Positions 59,248-64,000 of a stretch of DNA of 64,000 nucleotides are shown piece by piece. Position numbers and translations under genes: made by a program. Source of the stretch: Hyphomonas sp. L-53-1-40 (GTDB lineage Bacteria; Pseudomonadota; Alphaproteobacteria; Caulobacterales; Hyphomonadaceae); the NCBI RefSeq assembly GCF_000682775.1, contig NZ_AWFI01000018.1, forward strand, positions 124,001 through 188,000, given 5' to 3'. Within the stretch, counting starts at the first letter, position 1; every line of letters begins with the position of its first letter. The notes below the pieces were generated by a model that was given only the letters and a program-made list of their open reading frames with translations, was not told the DNA's origin and ran no database searches.

Positions 59248-61245
59248 CTAGATATCAAGCTCTTCAACGAAGGCAGCGTTCTCCTGAATGAACCGGAAGC
59301 GCAATTCCGCCTTCTTGCCCATCAACGTATTGATCAGCTCCTCGGCCGGAACCTCAACATCGTCAATCGCCTCCAGAGTGACCCGCGCAAGCGTCCGCGT
59401 TGCTGGGTTCATCGTGGTTTCCTTCAGCTGTGAAGGGTTCATCTCGCCCAAGCCCTTGAAGCGGGTCATGTCTACTTTCTGGTTCGGTTTGAAGTGCTCT
59501 TTCATCTTCTCGGCCCGGTCGGCATCGTCCATCGCATAGACGATCGTACCCTTGTTGGAGAGCTTGTAGAGCGGGGGCAGGGCCAGGAACAAGCGTCCAC
59601 TTTCGATCAGGCCCGGTGTCATTCGATAGAAGAAAGTGATCAGCAGGCTGGCAATGTGGGCGCCGTCAACATCGGCATCCGTCATGATGATGATGCGGTC
59701 ATAACGCAGATCATCCATGTCGAACTTCTTGCCCAGCGCCGTGCCGAGCGCGAGCGAGAGATCATTGATCTCCTGATTGTTCATCATCTTGTCGAGCGAA
59801 GCGCTCTCGACATTCAGGATCTTGCCGCGCAGGGGCAGGATGGCCTGGGTCTTGCGGTCTCGCGCCTGCTTGGCAGAGCCACCAGCCGAGTCGCCCTCGA
59901 CGAGGAAGAGTTCGGTGCCGTCCGGTCCCTTGTTGGAGCAATCCGCCAGCTTGCCGGGCAGGCGAAGCTTCTTGGTGGCCGATTTACGGCTGATATCCTT
60001 GGCTTTACGGCGGCGCTGGCGTTCTTCGGCGCGCTCAACCGCCCAGCTGAGCAGTTTGTCGGCTTCTTTCGGGCTACCCGCCAACCAATGATCGAACCGG
60101 TCGCGCACGGAGTTTTCCACGAGACGGAACGCGGCCGTCGTCGACAGCTTGTCCTTGGTCTGACCGACAAATTCCGGACCCTTGATGAAAACAGACAAGA
60201 GCAAGCCGGAGTGGCCCATGATATCTTCGGCGGTGATTTCGGAGGCTTTCTTGTTTCCGGTCAGTTCGCCAAAATTGCGCAGCCCTTTTGTGATGGCTGA
60301 GCGGAAACCCGCTTCGTGCGTGCCGCCATCCGGGGTCGGAATAGTGTTACAATAAGAGCGCGAGAATCCGTCCGCCTCGCCAAAGCCGGCGCGCGTCCAG
60401 GCAATGGCCCACTCGACCTTGCCTTCGCCACCCTGATCAACCAGACCGGTAAAGGCTGCGTCAGTGATGGTCGCCTTGTCCTTGAAGACTTCATCCAGCT
60501 GGTCTGCCAATCCGTTGGGATAGGAAAGCGTGGCTTCGGCAGGGACCTTGGAATCTTCTGGCAGCAGGGAAGGATCACAGCTCCAACGGACTTCAACGCC
60601 TCGATAGAGATAGGCTTTCGACCGCGCCATCTGGAACAGGCGGGCCGGGCGGAAACGCATCTTTTCGCCGAAGATCTGGAAGTCCGGCTTGAACTTCACC
60701 ACGGTCCCCCGGCGATTTGGCGCCGTGCCGACCTTTTTCAGCTTGTCCTGCGGAATGCCGCGCGAAAAGGTCTGGCGGTACAAGATTTTGTCGCGTGCGA
60801 CTTCAACTTCGACCAGTTCCGACAGCGCATTAACGACCGATATGCCGACGCCGTGCAGGCCGCCGGCGGTCTCGTAGGCCTTGTCGGAGAATTTGCCGCC
60901 CGCATGCAGCGTGGTCATGATGACTTCCAGCGCGGACTTTTTCGGGAACTTCGGGTGTGGATCAACCGGAATACCGCGGCCATTGTCGCTCACCGCCAGG
61001 AAGCCATCGGCGTCGAGCTTGATCTCGATCCGGCTGGCATGCCCGGCCACGGCTTCATCCATGGAGTTGTCCAGCACCTCGGCAAAGAGGTGATGATAGG
61101 CGCGCTCATCCGTGCCGCCAATATACATGCCGGGGCGTTTGCGGACAGGTTCAAGGCCTTCGAGGACCTCGATATCCTTGGCGGAATAGCCGGTACTTTC
61201 TGTACTCATTTGGTCAAACAGCTTTGCTTGCTTGGCGGCTGCCAT
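59248..61245 (-). CDS. parE: DNA topoisomerase IV subunit B
   Basis: A 665-residue type IIA topoisomerase ATPase subunit that works with ParC to decatenate chromosomes. GHKL ATPase marks: [10 protein letters not shown] (residue 59 or so), [30 protein letters not shown] marks: [13 protein letters not shown] and DADVDGAHI. Length and lack of the GyrB insertion favour ParE over GyrB. The C-terminal [11 protein letters not shown] and GKKAELRF are typical. GGAG precedes ATG 61245. Divergent from the flavin oxidoreductase gene, 53 bases apart. Confidence 0.93.
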   Translation of the reverse strand: MAAAKQAKLFDQMSTESTGYSAKDIEVLEGLEPVRKRPGMYIGGTDERAYHHLFAEVLDNSMDEAVAGHASRIEIKLDADGFLAVSDNGRGIPVDPHPKFPKKSALEVIMTTLHAGGKFSDKAYETAGGLHGVGISVVNALSELVEVEVARDKILYRQTFSRGIPQDKLKKVGTAPNRRGTVVKFKPDFQIFGEKMRFRPARLFQMARSKAYLYRGVEVRWSCDPSLLPEDSKVPAEATLSYPNGLADQLDEVFKDKATITDAAFTGLVDQGGEGKVEWAIAWTRAGFGEADGFSRSYCNTIPTPDGGTHEAGFRSAITKGLRNFGELTGNKKASEITAEDIMGHSGLLLSVFIKGPEFVGQTKDKLSTTAAFRLVENSVRDRFDHWLAGSPKEADKLLSWAVERAEERQRRRKAKDISRKSATKKLRLPGKLADCSNKGPDGTELFLVEGDSAGGSAKQARDRKTQAILPLRGKILNVESASLDKMMNNQEINDLSLALGTALGKKFDMDDLRYDRIIIMTDADVDGAHIASLLITFFYRMTPGLIESGRLFLALPPLYKLSNKGTIVYAMDDADRAEKMKEHFKPNQKVDMTRFKGLGEMNPSQLKETTMNPATRTLARVTLEAIDDVEVPAEELINTLMGKKAELRFRFIQENAAFVEELDI

Positions 61246-61298
61246 ATGATGTCTCCGATAAGGGCGGGCGACTCAGTGTCGATATGGGAGAACATAAG

Positions 61299-62600
61299 AT
61301 GACAGCCTCGATTAATACGGCGTTAACCCTGGAGAGCGGGCTTACATTCCCCAATCGGCTTGTGAAGGCGGCAATGACAGAGGGACTCGCTGATCCTCGC
61401 AACCGGGTAACTGAAAGCCATCTGACATTGTATCGCCGCTGGGCGGAAGGCGGCATAGGCGGGATGATCACAGGAAATGTCCAGATTGACCGCAATCATC
61501 TCGAGCGTGCGGGAAATGTGGTCATAGACGGCAAGCCGTCAAATGAAGAGATGGATATGTTCTCGCGCTGGGCCGACGTTGGCAAATCTCATGGCGCCAC
61601 AATGATCATGCAGGTCAGCCATGCCGGACGCCAAACGCCAAAACTGATCAATCCGAGCCCCGCTGCGCCAAGTCCGGTCGCGCTGGGCTTGCCGGGCGGC
61701 CAGTTCGGTCAGCCCCGCGCGATGACTTTGGACGAGATCAAAGCCGTGATCGAAGGCTTCGGCCGGGCCGCCAGCGTTGCAAAGCAGGCGGGCTTTGACG
61801 GTGTTCAGGTTCATGGCGCGCACGGCTATTTACTTTCTTCATTCTTGTCGCCGCTGGCGAACCAGCGCCAGGATGACTATGGCGGGCCGCTGGAAAACCG
61901 CGCGCGCCTGCTCGCCGAATGCGTCAGGGAATCGCGCGTTGCGGCTGGGCCGGGGTTTTCAGTTTCGGTGAAGCTCAATTCCGCAGACTTCCAGAAAGGC
62001 GGGTTCAGTTTTGAAGACTGTCTCGGCGTGATCGACATTCTGAACGAGCTTGGCGTCGACTTTGTCGAGATATCCGGGGGCAATTATGAACAGCCCCGCA
62101 TGATGGACAGCGAAGGCCTGGAGCCGGTTTTTGAGCAGAATGTCCGTGAATCCACGCGCGAACGGGAGGCCTACTTCCTGAAATATGCCAAAGCAGTACA
62201 GGCGCGCAGCCAGTTGCCACTCATGGTGACGGGTGGATTTCGCACGACCGACGCCATGAATTCGGCGCTTGCGGAAGGGGAGGCCGACCTGATCGGTCTC
62301 GGCCGACCGCTCTGTGTCGAGCCCGACACGCCGAGACGGCTCTTGTCCGGAGAGATCGTCGTCGCCGCGCAATGGGAGAAAACGTTGCGCCTCGGGCCGG
62401 GATGGCTGGGGCCGAATTCTCCCATCAAACTGGTGAAGGCGCTGAACGGGTTTGGAGTCATCGGCTGGTATTATGAACAGTTGCGCAGGCTTGGCGCCGG
62501 CGAGGCCCCCGATACGGGATTGGGCGTACTTTCTGCTTTCTTGGCTAACCAGAAAAATGAAAGCCGCACCGAGAAGGCCAGAAAAGCCGCAATGCCCTGA
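61299..62600 (+). CDS. NADH:flavin oxidoreductase, Old Yellow Enzyme family
   Basis: A 433-residue OYE-family FMN enzyme. FPNRLVKAAMTEGLA, MQVSHAGRQTP (catalytic His-Ala-Gly), FDGVQVHGAHGYLLSSFLSPLANQRQDDYGGP and LIGLGRPLCVEPD are family marks. It reduces activated C=C bonds (enoates, 2,4-dienoyl-CoA-like or nitro compounds). It stops at TIM barrel plus short C-terminus, so it lacks the 2,4-dienoyl-CoA reductase FeS/FAD extension. GGGAGAAC precedes ATG 61299. Single gene, divergent from parE; lon starts 170 bases later. Confidence 0.9.
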   Translation: MTASINTALTLESGLTFPNRLVKAAMTEGLADPRNRVTESHLTLYRRWAEGGIGGMITGNVQIDRNHLERAGNVVIDGKPSNEEMDMFSRWADVGKSHGATMIMQVSHAGRQTPKLINPSPAAPSPVALGLPGGQFGQPRAMTLDEIKAVIEGFGRAASVAKQAGFDGVQVHGAHGYLLSSFLSPLANQRQDDYGGPLENRARLLAECVRESRVAAGPGFSVSVKLNSADFQKGGFSFEDCLGVIDILNELGVDFVEISGGNYEQPRMMDSEGLEPVFEQNVRESTREREAYFLKYAKAVQARSQLPLMVTGGFRTTDAMNSALAEGEADLIGLGRPLCVEPDTPRRLLSGEIVVAAQWEKTLRLGPGWLGPNSPIKLVKALNGFGVIGWYYEQLRRLGAGEAPDTGLGVLSAFLANQKNESRTEKARKAAMP

Positions 62601-62647
62601 TAGGAGACGGTTTCCACATGGGAGGGAATTTCCTGAGCATTCGGTGG

Positions 62648-62678
62648 CTTGAACCGGCCTGCCTTGCCCTCCACATCT
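62648..62678 (+). promoter_or_regulatory. Weak candidate heat-shock promoter upstream of lon
   Basis: CTTGAA (62648-62653), 17 bases, then CCACATCT (62671-62678). This resembles sigma-32 promoters (CTTGAA and CCCCATNT), with longer than usual spacing. lon is under sigma-32 in many proteobacteria. Match is poor enough to be chance. Confidence 0.25.
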
Positions 62679-62694
62679 GGTGAAACGCCCGACT

Positions 62695-62712
62695 CCTGCC
62701 ATCATCGGCAGG
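62695..62712. repeat. Hairpin between flavin oxidoreductase and lon
   Basis: CCTGCC (62695-62700) and GGCAGG (62707-62712) form a 6-bp stem around ATCATC, with TAGGGTTTCC after it. It may end the upstream transcript or lie in the lon leader. Confidence 0.3.
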
Positions 62713-62770
62713 TAGGGTTTCCTGAGTTGCCGCTCAGTCGGGGCTCAATTTGAAGAAGGAGGCATTGTAG

Positions 62771-64000
62771 ATGCCAAGTATAAAGAACCTTCCGGTGTTG
62801 CCGCTTCGGGACATCGTTGTGTTTCCAGACATGGTCGCGCCCCTGTTTGTTGGGCGGGACAAGTCTGTGCGGGCCCTCGAAATGATCGAAGAGGCCGATA
62901 ATGAAATCATGCTGGTCGCCCAGCGCGACGCGGCCATAGACGACCCGGGCTCAGATGATGTCCACGAGGTCGGCACGATTGCCACTATTCTGCAGCTGCT
63001 CAAGCTGCCTGACGGTACGGTGAAAGTGCTGGTCGAAGGCAAGACGCGTGCGCGTCTGAACCAGCTGCACGACCGCGGCGAATATTTTGAAGCTGAAGTC
63101 GAAGCCTATGACGAGGCCCAAGGCACCGATGATGACGTGCAGGCACTCATGCGTGCGGTGCAGGAGCAGTTTGAAAATTACGTCAAGCTGAACCGCAAGA
63201 TCCCGCCGGAATCCGTCACCACGATTGCTGCGCTGACCGAGCCTGGTCGTCTGGCCGATGCGGTGGCGTCAAACCTGTCTGTCAAACTCTCCGAAAAGCA
63301 GGAATTGCTCGAACTTCCCGATGCGAAAGATCGCCTCGAGAAGGTCTTCGCCCTCATGGAAGGCGAAATGGGCATGTTGCAGATGGAGCGGAAGATCAAG
63401 AACCGCGTCAAGCGGCAGATGGAGAAGACCCAGCGCGAATATTATCTGAACGAGCAGATGAAGGCGATCCAGCGCGAGCTGGGCGAGCAGGGCGGCGATG
63501 GCGCTGAGCGCGATGAGCTGGCCGACCTTGAGCAGAAGATTGCGGACGCCCCGCTGTCTGAAGAGGCACGCCTGAAGGCCGAAGCCGAGATCAAGAAGCT
63601 GCGTCAGATGTCGCCAATGTCTGCGGAATCGACTGTCGTGCGGAATTATCTCGACTGGCTGCTGGCCCTGCCTTGGGGCACGCGCAAGGAAATCGAGACC
63701 AATCTCGCCAAGGCCGAGAAGCAACTTGATGACGACCATTATGGTCTCGACAAGGTAAAAGAGCGGATCCTGGAATATCTCGCCGTGCAGAAACGCACCG
63801 GCAAGATGAAAGGACCGATCCTCTGCCTCGTGGGCCCTCCGGGCGTCGGCAAGACTTCGCTTGGCCGCTCCATCGCTGAAGCCACGGGACGCGACTTTGT
63901 GCGCGTGTCGCTGGGCGGCGTGCGGGACGAAAGCGAAATTCGTGGCCACCGCCGGACCTATATCGGCTCCATGCCGGGCCGGGTGATCCAGTCGCTGAAG
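62771..64000 (+). CDS. lon: ATP-dependent protease Lon, N-terminal half (gene runs off the right edge)
   Basis: The open frame runs from ATG 62771 to the edge, 410 codons, about half of a normal Lon. The LON substrate-binding N-domain (residues 1-200: LPVLPLRDIVVFPDMVAPLFVGR) is followed by a coiled-coil linker (MEKTQREYYLNEQMKAIQREL) and the start of the AAA+ domain with Walker A GPPGVGKTS at about residue 355. The AAA+ and Ser-Lys protease parts lie beyond the edge. Lon degrades damaged and short-lived regulatory proteins. AAGGAGG lies 10 bases upstream of the start. In Caulobacterales Lon degrades the cell-cycle proteins CcrM, DnaA and SciP. Confidence 0.96.
   Translation, partial: MPSIKNLPVLPLRDIVVFPDMVAPLFVGRDKSVRALEMIEEADNEIMLVAQRDAAIDDPGSDDVHEVGTIATILQLLKLPDGTVKVLVEGKTRARLNQLHDRGEYFEAEVEAYDEAQGTDDDVQALMRAVQEQFENYVKLNRKIPPESVTTIAALTEPGRLADAVASNLSVKLSEKQELLELPDAKDRLEKVFALMEGEMGMLQMERKIKNRVKRQMEKTQREYYLNEQMKAIQRELGEQGGDGAERDELADLEQKIADAPLSEEARLKAEAEIKKLRQMSPMSAESTVVRNYLDWLLALPWGTRKEIETNLAKAEKQLDDDHYGLDKVKERILEYLAVQKRTGKMKGPILCLVGPPGVGKTSLGRSIAEATGRDFVRVSLGGVRDESEIRGHRRTYIGSMPGRVIQSLK

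Noticed and set aside
1-64000. CRISPR arrays, insertion sequences, prophage genes, rRNA
   Set aside because: No direct-repeat array, transposase, integrase or rRNA core sequence was seen on either strand.

Overview
The window looks like chromosome from a GC-rich alphaproteobacterium (about 60% G+C by eye), most likely of the Hyphomonadaceae/Caulobacterales group of dimorphic, often stalked, marine bacteria. Supporting signs are a recognisable spmX (a polarity scaffold made from a lysozyme domain), clustered GANTC methylation sites and a CtrA-like box in promoter regions, a GTTC-N7-GTTC LexA-type box, two closely related spinster-type MFS transporters, a TorF-type porin, and full leucine-catabolic acyl-CoA genes. 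Genus assignment is inference only.

Layout. 1-5.0 kb: the end of a DEAD-box RNA helicase, a nitronate monooxygenase behind a hairpin that covers its ribosome binding site, two small lipoproteins, and the divergent selD/selU pair for 2-selenouridine in tRNA. 5-10 kb: a minus-strand operon of two MFS transporters, homoserine kinase thrB, a membrane protein and rnhA. 10-16 kb: a lipoprotein divergent from a PKHD-type hydroxylase with a Fur-like site between them; an NmrA/DUF1772 pair under a divergent TetR regulator with three palindromes; radC, a cupin lipoprotein, and map. 16-25 kb: OsmC, a serine beta-lactamase-like hydrolase, a CinA-N-type protein, an enoyl-CoA hydratase/thiolase pair, tRNA-Leu(UAA), an MlaC-like protein and a CPA2 antiporter. 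25-35 kb: porin, SDR, an unknown gene plus K+ channel, DUF2157, a propionyl-CoA-carboxylase-like alpha subunit, three DUF805-type membrane proteins, lipB head to head with tRNA-Leu(GAG), and a TPR lipid-free secreted protein sharing an operator with a MarR regulator. 36-38.7 kb: mgtE and spmX.

38.7-50.2 kb is a leucine/isovalerate degradation region: isovaleryl-CoA dehydrogenase, methylcrotonyl-CoA carboxylase beta and alpha subunits, and a methylglutaconyl-CoA hydratase-like protein, interrupted by a GNAT acetyltransferase, a cNMP-binding patatin, a quinone-reductase-like protein, an EF-hand protein, an acyltransferase and a DUF817 membrane protein. 50-54.8 kb: a small gene behind a LexA-like box, a frameshifted gltX, a lipoprotein and nadE. 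54.9-56.8 kb: an AT-richer gene for an OLD-family ATPase/TOPRIM protein, the best mobile or defence candidate here. 56.8-64 kb: an unknown protein, a PilJ-PAS-GGDEF cyclase, parE, a flavin oxidoreductase and the first part of lon, which runs off the right edge.

No insertion sequence, prophage, CRISPR array or rRNA was seen. No stretch longer than about 300 bases lacks a gene; the longest spacers are 22448-22742 (which may hold a 52-codon ORF) and 35231-35472 (which holds the MarR operators). Coordinates of starts were chosen by ribosome binding sites and family lengths; operators and terminators were found by eye and are predictions.
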